A stretch of 64,000 bases of DNA, from assembly GCA_950295325.1 (NCBI GenBank), contig OX485808.1:33815180-33879179 (forward strand). The letters run 5' to 3'. Positions 13,444 to 23,393 of the stretch are shown one piece after another; the stretch's first letter is position 1; every line of letters begins with the position of its first letter. The translations under genes were made by a program, and so were the position numbers. The stretch is from Polytrichum commune. Lineage: Eukaryota > Streptophyta > Polytrichopsida > Polytrichales > Polytrichaceae. The notes beneath the pieces were generated by a model. That model was not told the origin of the DNA. It did not search any database and was given only the letters and a program-made list of their open reading frames with translations.

Positions 13444-13840
13444 GAGCATCTCCACCCTTGGGCAGAAAGGCAGGCTCTCGAAATGCGCTTTGAAGGGCTC
13501 CAAGCATGCACTAAATTTTTTTTAGGGTGGCACTCCCCCACCGTTACTTGCATACTGGCTCTTCAAGCCGAAAAATTGTAAGGAATATTCCCTGTAAACT
13601 TACAGAACCGCTCCTGATTCCCAAAAGTGGCACGATTCATTGAATCGCAAGTGGATGAGGCCCCGGAATGTGGGCGCAGCAAGAGCAACGCTCACCCGCG
13701 AGGATAGTGAGTGGAGCCGAAAGTTTGAAGAGCCCTAGCAATCAAGGCCTCGGTGTTGGGAAGGGGTGGGGCAGGTTTTTCTCCAAGGCCGCGTTAAAGG
13801 GCTTGCCAAGTCCCTTTAACGCGGCAGGGTGGAGATGCTC
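13444..13840. mobile_element. Tourist-like MITE with GAGCATCTCCACCCT ends, 397 bp
   Basis: The ends are inverted repeats beginning GAGCATCTCCACCCT, flanked by TTA on both sides (13441-13443 and 13841-13843). The TTA duplication and the GAGCATCTCCA-type terminus fit the Tourist/PIF-Harbinger group of plant MITEs. The interior is GC-richer than its surroundings and contains a perfect 14-bp hairpin at 13788-13825. No transposase is encoded. A second repeat element begins immediately beyond the right TTA. Confidence 0.75.
13788..13825. repeat. Perfect 14-bp hairpin inside the MITE
   Basis: GCCGCGTTAAAGGG (13788-13801) pairs perfectly with its complement at 13812-13825 around a 10-base loop. It lies close to the right TIR. 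It could form a stem-loop in any read-through transcript; a small-RNA role is speculation. Confidence 0.8.
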
Positions 13841-13843
13841 TTA

Positions 13844-14408
13844 GGGGCCACTTCACACATGAGCCAAGAGCCGTGACCTTGTAATGGTGAGGACCCTTGA
13901 CTCTCATCCATTGGCCGTACCATGGGTGTTGGGAAAGCCATTTTATGTACTCACGGGCCCTCAAGCATAGTGTGAAGTGAGAATGGGCCATATTGCGGGA
14001 TCATTGCATGTTTTGTTGGGGAAAAAATAGGGGAGGATTTGGTTTAATATAATATGTCTCAAATTAAGAGAATTGCTTGGTGGTGTTAGTCTATCCTGGA
14101 ATTTGTTTTGAAATTTGTCTTGCTAGAATTTTTTTTAAAAAGGTCATGGTCTCCTGGGATTTTCTTCAAGCCCACCTCCAAGAGTTGGGCCTGATTCAAA
14201 TTCCGGGAGGCCATGAAACCTTATTCATAGTCCGCCAAGTAGGATTCCATCTAGACTTTTCATCCATCGAAGTCTTCTTTGAGCCTTTAGGCCTACACCT
14301 TCGTGTGTGAAGTGAACTTGGACGGTCTCCGCCCTTTCGACCTATGAGAGCTCTTAGATTGCAATGGTTACATGCCTTCAGTCTTGTGTGTGAAGTGGCT
14401 CTGAGAGC
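13844..14408. repeat. Most complete copy of the GTGTGAAGTG repeat family, about 565 bp
   Basis: The copy starts with GGGGCCACTTCACAC and ends with the inverted form GTGTGTGAAGTGGCTC, so it has terminal inverted repeats of about 12 bp (GCCACTTCACAC). Internally the motif GTGTGAAGTGA recurs at about 13971 and 14304. Related copies are at 1-60, 16060-16360, 36855-37320 and 47570-47880. The family looks like a non-autonomous DNA element, but I could not fix a target duplication or a superfamily. A pogo-like element sits immediately to its right. Confidence 0.6.
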
Positions 14409-14420
14409 CTGTAACCAATA

Positions 14421-16057
14421 CACCCTAACCTTGATAATATCACACTTGTTAATAGAACACCTTGATATTGTCACCTAAAAGTTTGAAACCGATTTCCATA
14501 GTGTAAAACTCCCTCGTTATTATCACTATCACCCTCGATAATGTCACATTTTTTTTTCAAAATTTGTAGTGTAAGTGTGATAATAACAAGTAACATGGAT
14601 GAAAAAAGGCCGGATGGACAACAAATTCTATGGATGACGTCGGCATCTTCACCTGCTTCCGCTTGAATCTTGAATCTCATGTGCCGAAGAAGCAACGGTT
14701 TCTCTCGCAGATCAACTTCTCGCAGCTCTGCCTGCATCGTATGCTCTCTCCTCTTGCCGCTCCACACACCGCTTTGCCCCTCATCTTCTTGCCGCTCTCC
14801 TCAACAAACTGCTGCATCCACAAGGTTTCTTCCTAAATGGTACTTTTGAAGCTTTGAGGCTTGTTGAATCAGTTCGGTGTTGAAGACCTTGTAATTGATT
14901 TCTCTGTTTCAAACTTAGACTGCTGGCATTCATTTTGTGGCATTTTCAGAGAATTGCATTGTGAGGTGGAAGTTGATCAATCGGTGGTTCCTGAGGATTT
15001 TGTGGTTGCCGTTGAAGATGGCGCACACATGGTAAGCACCTTAGTTGCATTCCTTCAGTAGCCATTTCCAATGTCGATAAATGCCTCTTAACCTTGAAGA
15101 TTTAGAGCTGGTAAAACATTTCCGAGAAGCAATTTGCTGGAGCTGCATGCTTTCGCATTAGACACACCTTCAAGATTGTAAATTCTAAGAAGTTTCATGA
15201 TACTCTTAAAAGTGAAGAATACCTATGGGTCTGGAAGATGGTGAACCTTGCTGTAGAAAATTTGAGTTATCTTGGTTTTGTAGACACTGACATTTGTAAG
15301 TCTGAAACTTCTCCATCTCAGACACAAATGATATCAATGGGTTCCTCTCCACACCTTATTTCCAAGCATATGTAGCGCTAAAAATCTATGAAGATACGTT
15401 CCTCTTTGTGTAGTACCAATGAAACATCAGTTCACGAGGAGTAATTAAGAAACAAATATTGTAAAGGGGAGAGTTGCCACCCGGGACTTGAAGAAGCCCT
15501 ACTTGTGATCCACCCCTCTATCATTAGTGCAAGATGGCGAACAGGTTCTTGATTCCATGGAAGTGGACCCATTGATTGTTGATAGCAGTGATGATGAGTC
15601 TAAAGTAGTGAAGCTAAGCGATGCACAAAAATATGCTAAAGATGTTTGAATTTTATGGCTAGCCAAGGTTCTTAGATTTGCAGCACTCATGAGTTGTTAG
15701 AAATGGAAAAAATCCATGACAAACTCATTAGAATTGGTGTTGCACATTTAACATCAACAAAACAATGTGACATTAGAAGCTTCTTTGTCTCTAGTGAGAG
15801 GTCTTTACCTGATCTCAATGACACATTATGATGTGCTCTTGTTGTTATTCACAATTTTGAATTAGATTTTACATTCAAAAACATTGAAGTCTCGTATTTG
15901 TTATTTAAAAAAAAATTGTAATCATATTTTGATTTTCTACATATTTTTTGATAATATCACATTATGCACAAAATGTGACATTATCAAGTATGTCACACCT
16001 TGTTTATATCACACTTTTTGGTGAAACGGAGGGTGTGACATTATCAAGGTTAGGGTG
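14421..16057 (+). mobile_element. pogo-like (Tc1/mariner superfamily) DNA transposon remnant, 1,637 bp
   Basis: The ends are inverted repeats of about 25 bp starting CACCCTAACCTTGATAAT, flanked by TA on both sides (14419-14420 and 16058-16059). The motif TGATAATRTCACA recurs in both orientations near each end (for example 14541-14553 and 15949-15990), as subterminal transposase-binding repeats would. A TA duplication fits Tc1/mariner. A decayed transposase end at 15521-15830 resembles pogo/Tigger proteins. The left part (14630-14840) is GC-richer and C/T-rich like a plant gene leader and may be captured or promoter sequence. The element lies between two copies of the GTGTGAAGTG family. Confidence 0.6.
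15521..15830 (+). pseudogene. Broken C-terminal end of a pogo/Tigger-like transposase
   Basis: Two blocks in different frames can be read: an acidic block with EVDPLIVDSSDDES followed by LSDAQKYAKDV (to about 15648), then LLEMEKIHDKLIRIG and TKQCDIRSFF (about 15690-15800), ending at a TGA near 15830. An acidic stretch, a helical segment and a terminal KQxxIxxFF motif is the layout of pogo/Tigger-type transposases; the last motif is a PCNA-interaction (PIP) box. At least one frameshift lies between the blocks, and the DDE catalytic part was not found, so this copy cannot be autonomous. A host nuclear protein fragment is the alternative. Confidence 0.45.
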
Positions 16058-16059
16058 TA

Positions 16060-16360
16060 CACTTCAACTCAACGGTTGTGAGATTTCAGAATGCCCAATC
16101 TTCCGGTTTTGTGTTAGGCCTACATCCAAAAGGTGGTTTTAGAAAACAATCCAAGTGACCATGAAACATGATCCATTTGATGTGATGTAGGAATCCATGC
16201 AAACTTTACATCCACCTTGCATTCACTTATTCCGTTGGTCCCTCAAGCGTAGTGTGAAGTGAACTTGGACCGGCTCCGCCTTTTCCACCAATGAAAGTGC
16301 TTGAAGTGCAAAGGTGACATGCCCTCAATCTCATGTGTGAAGTGGCCCTCAGTGTGCAAG
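16060..16360 (+). repeat. GTGTGAAGTG family copy, partial
   Basis: The order of phrases CAACGGTTGTGAG, TTTTGTGTTAGGCCTAC, AGTGTGAAGTGAACTTGGAC, and the terminal GTGTGAAGTGGCCCTCAG matches the reverse complement of 36855-37100 and the right half of 13844-14408. It lacks a left terminus; the pogo-like element abuts it. Confidence 0.65.
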
Positions 16361-16382
16361 GTATAAGTGTTTCTGCAATTCT

Positions 16383-16460
16383 CACTCGGGGGGGGGGGGG
16401 GTAGTCATTGGTTGGAGTAGCAATATACGTGCAAACAAATGATAGGGTATTTTAAAAACA
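16383..16460 (+). repeat. Poly-G plus about 70-bp segment duplicated at 38770-38842
   Basis: After a G13 run the phrase GTAGTCATTGGTTGGAGTAG and the next 55 bases recur with few changes at 38780-38842. Neither copy is coding. The unit's full extent and class are unknown. Confidence 0.7.
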
Positions 16461-17277
16461 TGGGGGCAAAATTTTATAAATGGACTTAAGAGTAATATAG
16501 GGTATCAAAAATGGCACTGGACATCTTTAAAGTACTATAGGGTATGGAATAATAGGTAATTTGGAATTATAAGTAATGCAAGCCATTTTTCTATTAACCC
16601 AAAGTAGAAAATTACATAATGATAGCATGTGAAAAAAGAAAAGAATTGAAAGTAATACCCCCCTATAAAATAGTGGTTGTTCGCACCTATATCCTTAACT
16701 TTTTAACACACTGCCCCCCCCCCCGAGAATTCTCATCATTTAGCTACTTATGTACTAATGCAAAAAAATAGAATGAAATTATGGAACCCCATAGACGGAT
16801 TTAATAGAATGATGTTGCAAGCGAAAGCTCTAACTTCACAACAATTTATTGCTTGCTAGACTCACACTCCATAAACATGTTTCGGGTGTTATATATGAGC
16901 TCGTGGTCGAGATCAAGGTGATGCATCCCTCATACACACCAATATGAGGTTGGCGTAGCATCTTTTTTTTCTTTATTTGTTAGTCTTAAGAGAGAACAAT
17001 TGACAAACTTAAAGTCAACCCACGCTAAGGACATGTTCATTGCAACAACTCGCAATGGCAAAAGGGGAGGGGGCATCCTTAAATCTAGGACTCTCCATTG
17101 GTTGCCAAAGTTGTCATGTTTCAAGCTCAAAGCAAAGTGTTATTATGCACCACACTTGTATTATACGTCTTATAGACATGATATCAAGTGTGGACATTGG
17201 CATGGATGAGAGAAACTTCAACCTATACCATAGACTTAGACTTGTGTGTCAACCTGGACGGGTTACAAAGCTAAGCT
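16461..17277. other. Gene-free A/T-rich stretch
   Basis: It contains a C10 run near 16713 and no recognisable gene. The short ORFs at 17000-17357 are probably a frame-broken upstream part of the retrotransposon relic that follows (a CVCGLPTA phrase resembles the segment preceding the finger in such elements). Confidence 0.4.
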
Positions 17278-18009
17278 TTGTCCCAATGCTTATATCCGAT
17301 GTCGGGGGTGGTCATTTTTGGAAGTATGTTTGTGTATGTGGACTCCCAACTGCATAGGCACACTAAACACAATCACATAAGATCTTCACATACATATCCC
17401 AAGTGTATGATGGGCAATGACCACAAGAGGGAGACATGGCCACACCTCCTATCAACATGTAACAACCAACACCTAAAAGGACTAATAATATCACATCACA
17501 ATACTATCACCCACCGAATAGCTAGCATCCTCAAAGTAAGTCCCCAAACTATATATTAAACATTAACAAATGCGCCCACCCATTATAACCAACCCCCAAA
17601 CAACATGATCCCACTTTGTGACTACTACATTTGTACATGTAACACTCAAAGATGCATGTGCTTAGCTAGACTTAGACCTGACATCACAAGTACTTCGGGG
17701 AGCCCCATAGACAACCAAAAGCCTTTAACCCCCAATGCAAACCTCACCATCTATTTAATTGAGTTTACCCTTTGCTATGACAAATACATTGATGAAGCAA
17801 TCCAAAATAAACACATCAAATACGACCCAATAAATAAGAACACTAAGAAATATGGGATGGAACACCAATCCCCTCATAGTGTTCACCACACTCATGTTGA
17901 AGGTGGTCCCTATGAATGGCTAGGTAAGAGGTTGTCAAGGGGAAGGGCTCTATTTGGTGGAGTTGTATTTATTTGTGATGTATTGGTGGGTGCTATATTT
18001 ACAAGGTGA
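17278..18009 (+). pseudogene. 3' end of a non-LTR retrotransposon ORF with PD-(D/E)XK-like module
   Basis: One frame runs through the whole segment, broken by a single TAA at 17557-17559. It reads, in order, a finger-like block (KCMMGND...TWPHLLSTC), an HHNTITHRIASIL helix, a cysteine-rich ICTCNTQRCMCLARLRPDI block, then LTIYLIEFTLCYDKYIDEA and KHIKYDPI. PD...IEFT...A..K..KY is the pattern of the restriction-like endonuclease that follows the CCHC finger in R2-type non-LTR retrotransposons; the group assignment is inference. The order matches the relics at 480-1420 and 18020-18530, both minus. It is the best preserved of the three, and meets the third copy tail to tail. Reverse transcriptase upstream was not recognised. 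Confidence 0.55.
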
Positions 18010-18019
18010 CTTTATTTGG

Positions 18020-18530
18020 TTTTGTCATGGTGCAAGGTGCGATACTCAAGGTTGTTTCATGTGGTTGCCTATCCCATTATATGAGTTGGTTGGGATGGTT
18101 TGGACATTTCATTGCAGAATTCATCTTTTGGATTTTGGTGCATGTGGTTGATGTTAATTCAACATTATAGGGAGTTGGTGGTTTTCGTGTCTGATTTTTG
18201 TCAAGCATGAGGAGTGTGGGTGTTTGATGGTGATCAAGGATGTTGGTTTAAGTATGGATGACATTGGCGTATTCATGTCACGCAAATGTTGCCGGAATAG
18301 TCAAGGGGGGGGGGGGGGCAATATTTCTTGGGGGGTTTCCTAGATGGGTGTCTACATTCATTAGTAGGGTGTTTCATGATTTGGAATTAGAAAGGAGGAG
18401 TTTCTGGAATTGCCATAATGCTTTGTTGTGCCTAGTTGTATGGATGTTGTTTATGGTGAGGTTGGTGCACATGGAGAGGAGGTGGAGGCATATGTCTGTT
18501 GCTTGTAACAGGGGTCCTTCCCCAACTTAT
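18020..18530 (-). pseudogene. Third decayed copy of the non-LTR retrotransposon 3' end
   Basis: On the minus strand the stretch gives a finger-like block ICLHLLSMCTN (about 18500-18465), TTRHNKALWQFQKLLLS (about 18440-18390), a break, then NPPRNIAPP (about 18335-18305, next to a G13 run on the plus strand). The block order equals that of the other two copies. Stops and frame changes are frequent towards 18020, where the strand of similarity reverses into the plus-strand copy. The two copies are therefore adjacent in opposite orientation. Confidence 0.5.
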
Positions 18531-18629
18531 GTTGTCATCCAATATTGAGGTTTTGGGGTCCGGGTTGAGGTTGGGGTGGCCTTATGTTTGCCGTTTACCT
18601 TATGTTCCCACATGCTATTCTTCAATACA

Positions 18630-20180
18630 AACCCTCATAGGTAGAGAGTCTTAAATGGCTACTTTTTCTTCTCTTTAAATATGAAACACACAATCAATAA
18701 AACATAGTTAAATATGAGTTAGCCACTTTCCTCATAATTTTTGGAGTTCGTATGAACAACTCATTCATTATTAAGTGAATATTCTCATGCTTGTTGAATG
18801 GTCATAGAGGTTTGTCAAATTATGTTGACCCTTGAACTTTGTATGGTTATCATATTTTGAGCACGGAATATGTACATTTTTTTTGTCATCCATTATTGGA
18901 ACCTCACTTAACCACATAACACTCAAATATAGGTGACATCCTTAAGATATGTCGAATGTTTTGGCATGCAGCCATATGCCTTAAGCAAATAATCTACTTT
19001 TTCCCTTCTTCTAGTGCTACATCGTTTACACCATTTTGTTGTGGGTTGCAAGTTAGTTGGGTACAAATATAATGGCCAATACTATTTTATGTGTGAGATG
19101 AAGAATAAAGTACCTATAAATAAACAACTATTAATGTAAAAGATAAACGATTAGTTTAAAACCAAAATTTATAATTTTGGTATGACAATTATATTATTAT
19201 TTTCAACCCAAAGTTATTCATGTGCATTTGAAAAAAAATGATTTCATATTCCTAATCTAGAATGTATGATACAATGGGTTCAAAAATGACACAGGTCAAG
19301 AAAAAACTACTCGACCAAAATTATTGTGGTATGTCAAAATCATATTGGACTACAACAATAGGTGTAAATGGTGTAGCTTCATTCTCATGTCGCCTCTTGT
19401 TGATGGTGATGCTTCAATGACATTAGATAATAACTTGGGTGGAACTGCCGTGGCCAATTGTTGCATGTGATTTTGATAAGAGTGGTGCTTCGAAAAACAT
19501 GCATGCAACTCAAGCATGACTTGTAGGCTCAAAGGATTTATAGTGAAAGTTGTGGTGTGAGGGGCGGTCATGTCACCTACCATGTAGGATCACCATCTAG
19601 ACAATGGAAAAACGGGTTAGCTAAGAATCTACTTGGCTCAATATACACATGGTCGAGGGTCAAGTGGAGAGAGACCTTAAATCATATTCACACTAAAACG
19701 ATTTTACCTAGGTATGAAGGTTTTTGCATGGTATATAAACATGAATGATATAAACAACAAAGATCATCGTCCAACACCCATACCTTCCTACTGATATCAA
19801 ATACATGTGCAAATTCATTATAGGTAAGGTAGATGTGTCCTAAATGAGTTAAAATTCCCAACTACCTCACTTCTCCTAGGATACGTAACACGTGATTAGC
19901 ACAAGATAGTTAGCATACCCAAATGAATGCCGTAGCCACTTTCCTCACAATATTTGAAACTCATACAAACATCTTATTATTATCATCATAGTGAAATTCC
20001 TTGTGCTCATTAAATGGTCATCTGACCCCCCCAATTATGTTGACTATTGGACCTCGAACAATTATCACATTTAAACACATAATCCAATCTCTTTTAGAAA
20101 CATGTCTTTTTTGATATTCCGTTCTTGCAAGCCACACCTAACGCCACATCACTCAACTATAATAAATGTCCTAATAAGAA
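18630..20180. repeat. Two copies of a dispersed non-coding repeat (about 18640-19060 and 19830-20180)
   Basis: Both copies contain GCCACTTTCCTCA, then a GGAGTTCGTATGA- or GAAACTCATACAA-type phrase, a CTCATTRAATGGTCAT phrase and TTATGTTGAC in the same order, as do 10640-10880 and 45230-45570. No coding potential and no termini were identified. Between them (19061-19829) nothing is recognisable. Confidence 0.5.
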
Positions 20181-20199
20181 AAGTAACCGAACAAGGGTC

Positions 20200-21980
20200 C
20201 TTGTCGTGAGCTTCCCTGAATGATAATCCAAGCACAGACGATACCGGTCTAAAACACAGGCGTAACCCCACCGCTTACACGTATACGAGAAAATCAATAC
20301 CCAGGCAATGCCCGCGCCGGCAAATCACAGGACGTTACAGGGCTGCCAAGCCCTGCCCCGCTACAGTTCCCACTGACGCCGGATTGACCGCGGCACTCCA
20401 CGGCGCTTTCCGCGGCGAACCCAGCGGCGCCGCTGCCACCATGTTAGCATCGTGCCCAGCCTCTCTCGCCTCCGACTCATCTCCCTCCCTTTCGCCCCCG
20501 CATTCCCTCTGTATTGCACTGCCACCGCATTGCTTTGCCGTCCCTCGCGGCCCAGGTGTTCGGTTTGCCTCATCCCATCCCATCCCATCTCAGGTGCTCT
20601 CCTCTCAGGTTGACTGTGATGGCGCTGGTCTTCTCTTCTCTGCACCGGTATCGAGTCGGAGCGACAGAAAACCTCTGAGCAAAGCTCTGACCTTTTGTAC
20701 GTGGTACCGAAGCCTTGCAGTCTGTCTTTCTGTCTGCACACGCATCGTGGAAGATTGGGGCCTTCAATGCGGGTGGACTCGGGAGTTGCAGTCTGGGCTG
20801 GAACTCGTGGGATCAGGTGAGTGCTGCTGTTCTTTGCAGGTTTTGGGTGGGTTCAGTTTAGATTGGTGAGGACTGTGGAAATGAAGCATAGATAAGCCAG
20901 GGGTTGGGTGTATGTTTAGTGCGTGGATGGGTTATGGGTGGAGCATTTGTAGGGAGGAATGCATGTTTGGATTTAACGGAGCTTTGGTCTGCATCGGGAG
21001 GAGTGTTGGGAGCTTTATGTGTTTTTGGTAGATTGACCGGTAGCATTCTCGGCATGGAGGTCGGTCGAGAGGGATTTTTGGGTGGGTTGATGGAGTGAGT
21101 GAGTGTGTGAGTGAGCGAGCGGTGGGTTGGAGAGCTGCGAAAGCAAAGACCCTTGGGGATTTGTTATGTTTTGGGTGTCTGGTTGGGTTAGGGGTGGAGC
21201 ATTTGTGGGGACGAATGTGTATTTGGATCTAGCTATGGGGGTATTGGTATGTTGGGTGGGGGTTTGATATGTATTGGCGAGTCGTCATTCAGGTTGACGT
21301 AGCAGTGTCGACATGATTTTTCGGTGGGCAGTCCAGAGTGATCCGTTCCAGTAGCGGAGGTGCTGTGGCCATTGACTGGATGTAAGAACACTTCTTTCTG
21401 CAGCTGCTGCTGGTGCTGGGTGACGCAACTTCTTATCGACACGTCGAGTTGACACGCTGGTTCTGGGGATCATTGAGGATTGCGGGAAGAGAGGGCACGT
21501 TCTGAGGATCATTCATCAAAAGGTTAGGGTTATGGTGCAGGGCTAGGCATAGCCACCCTGAGCAATGCATCTCGCACTCCAACTTGCAGACACTCCCACC
21601 ATGGTGTTCGAGGAGGTAGTCCTCACGGTGTGCCCTAGAGAGAGAGGCGAGGGGGAGAGGGGCAATGGGCAGAGGGATCAAGAAGAAGCAGCAGCAGCAA
21701 TGTTACAGCATCTATGACGATTACTTCTCAATCGAACGACAATGGCAGTTGTTTTTACTTCACTGGAAGGAAGGTCAGCGGTGTTTTAGAGGCGAGCGGT
21801 ACCTCGGAGCTGGAATATGTTTACCACAATACCTATTGGATGAGTAGAAGAACAGGATTCACAGGTGGCTTATGTTGGAGCAGTTATAGATCATCATCAT
21901 CATCACAAGGCACATCACCTTTTGCACAGAATATTCAGGATAGCAGTTACTACTCCTACACTAGGGTGTGAAGGATCAGA
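20200..21980 (+). promoter_or_regulatory. GC-rich island: likely promoter and 5' leader of the receptor-like gene
   Basis: Base composition changes abruptly from A/T-rich repeats to CG-rich sequence at about 20220 and stays so through the gene. ORFs here (20384-20869, 21714-21971) show no domain. A good splice donor (CAG|GTGAGT at 20817) and an acceptor after a pyrimidine run (TTTCTGCAG at 21395-21403) could mark a leader intron; this is inference. An in-frame TGA at 21969 precedes the ATG. No leucine-rich-repeat exon can be seen anywhere in this interval. Confidence 0.4.
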
Positions 21981-23348
21981 ATGAATAGGATGCTACGGAA
22001 GCGGAACCATGTGCTGCTGGGTGCACTTGTTTTTTCGGTCTCGCTCGCTGTGGTCTCCGGAAGAGTTGGAGGCACATTCCCAGGTGGAGTTGCGACTCGG
22101 GCAACCATTGAGCAATCGGGTAACACGACCTCTGGGAGTTTGATGATCCCTGCGAGTAGTCCTGCTGCAGACAACTCACGGACGGTGTTCATTCTGAATG
22201 TGCTTGGCATTGGCACCGCGGTGTTGCTGGCGATTTGTGTGGTGATGCTTGTTTTTGTGACATGGAGGTACAAGCTGCGCAGGTCGGAGGTTTTCCCTGC
22301 GAACTCGTGGATCACAGGGATGAGTGCGCAGCTGTTGAGGCCGTTCGAGATGTCGGCACCGCTGCTGAGTCGCGAGGAGCTCGAGGTGGCATGCGAGGAC
22401 TTCAGCAACATCATCGGCTACTCTCCGGATGGGGTGGTGTACAAGGGCACATTGTCGAACGGGACGGAGGTCGCAGTGACAAGCATCCGCATGCGTGCGG
22501 CTGATTGGTCTCCGGCCTCTGAGCTTTCTTTTCGGCGGAAGGTGGAGGCGCTTGCGCGAATGAAGCACAAGCATTTGGTGAACCTGCTCGGGTACTGCAC
22601 TGAGGAGAGCCCGTTCACCCGAATGCTTGTGTTCGAGTACGCGTCTAATGGAACACTCGCGGACCATTTGCATAACCCTAAGGAGGCCGAGCACCTCGAC
22701 TGGCCGACACGCATGCGCATAGTCATGGGTGCTGCCTGCGGCCTCGAGTACATGCACCATGACCTCACCCCACCCTGTAGCCACTTGAGCTTTGATTCCA
22801 ACGCTGTCTACCTCACCGACGACTATGCTGCGAAGCTTGCCAACTTTGGGATCGCCCGGATGTTGTCGGCGACCATATCGAAAGGCGGTGGAGGATCCGC
22901 CGACCATGGCCGCATGCAGAAGCAGTCGAGCTGGGCGGGTGGGAATGGTGGAGGGTGCTCTGACGAGTGGGAGGTCAATGACCGGCACTGCCCGGGGTTC
23001 GAGAGCAACATGTACAACTTCGGCGTGTTTTTGCTGGAGACTGTGAGTGGGCGGCCGTCGTACTGTGAGCCCGGCGGCAACCTCGTCGACTGGGCAACCG
23101 AGTTTCTTAACGACCCCAAGCAGGCACGGCACTTGGTCGACCCCAGCTTGAAGTCGCACAATGCTGACGAGCTCCTGGCGCTGTGCAAGATTGTTAACAT
23201 TTGCTTGTCAAATAAAGGATACAAGCGGCCATCCATGCGCAAAGTGTCGCAGATGCTCGCCGACGGCTTGAAGATGACCCCGGACGCCGCCTCGTGCAAG
23301 GTGTCGCCGCTCTTGTGGGCGCAGCTCGAGATTCTCGATGACTCTTGA
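21981..23348 (+). CDS. MRH1/MDIS-like receptor-like pseudokinase lacking LRRs
   Basis: A 455-residue membrane receptor-like protein. A hydrophobic N-terminus (residues 11-27) can serve as signal peptide; a 40-residue outer part follows; residues 69-95 form a transmembrane helix followed by basic residues. The juxtamembrane part (SWITGMSAQLLRPF) and ELEVACEDFSNIIG are hallmarks of the plant MRH1/MALE DISCOVERER group of LRR-VI receptor kinases, which act in pollen-tube guidance and root-hair growth. The kinase fold (143-430) has lost catalysis: the ATP-binding Lys is Thr167, the HRD position reads SHL (267-269), and DFG is NFG (288-290). A glycine-rich insert (301-327) sits in the activation loop. 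Family members have an LRR ectodomain and about 670 residues; none is visible here. The ATG was chosen because an in-frame TGA lies 12 bases upstream. GC-rich codon use contrasts with the surroundings. Signalling would have to be by scaffold action. Confidence 0.8.
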   Translation: MNRMLRKRNHVLLGALVFSVSLAVVSGRVGGTFPGGVATRATIEQSGNTTSGSLMIPASSPAADNSRTVFILNVLGIGTAVLLAICVVMLVFVTWRYKLRRSEVFPANSWITGMSAQLLRPFEMSAPLLSREELEVACEDFSNIIGYSPDGVVYKGTLSNGTEVAVTSIRMRAADWSPASELSFRRKVEALARMKHKHLVNLLGYCTEESPFTRMLVFEYASNGTLADHLHNPKEAEHLDWPTRMRIVMGAACGLEYMHHDLTPPCSHLSFDSNAVYLTDDYAAKLANFGIARMLSATISKGGGGSADHGRMQKQSSWAGGNGGGCSDEWEVNDRHCPGFESNMYNFGVFLLETVSGRPSYCEPGGNLVDWATEFLNDPKQARHLVDPSLKSHNADELLALCKIVNICLSNKGYKRPSMRKVSQMLADGLKMTPDAASCKVSPLLWAQLEILDDS

Positions 23349-23387
23349 TCGATTCGATCCCTTCTTTGGTGTCGATCTCTGTAAGCA

Positions 23388-23393
23388 AATAAA
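23388..23393 (+). terminator. AATAAA poly(A) signal candidate
   Basis: A perfect AATAAA lies 40 bases past the stop codon of the receptor-like pseudokinase, a normal place for a plant near-upstream element. Confidence 0.5.

Noticed and set aside
13133-13507. 124-codon minus ORF
   Set aside because: Overlaps the left end of a MITE and has no recognisable domain.
20817-20841. 25-bp intron (GTGAGT...TTTGCAG)
   Set aside because: Too short for a plant intron; only the donor was considered further.
20384-20869. 161-codon plus ORF upstream of the receptor-like gene
   Set aside because: No domain, low complexity (Ser, Pro, Ala), overlaps two minus ORFs of similar length in GC-rich DNA; more likely promoter or leader.
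22235-22504. Short plus ORF within the pseudokinase gene
   Set aside because: Out-of-frame shadow.
22176-23159. 327-codon minus ORF
   Set aside because: Shadow of the receptor-like pseudokinase in GC-rich sequence; the plus frame has clear family motifs, this one does not.
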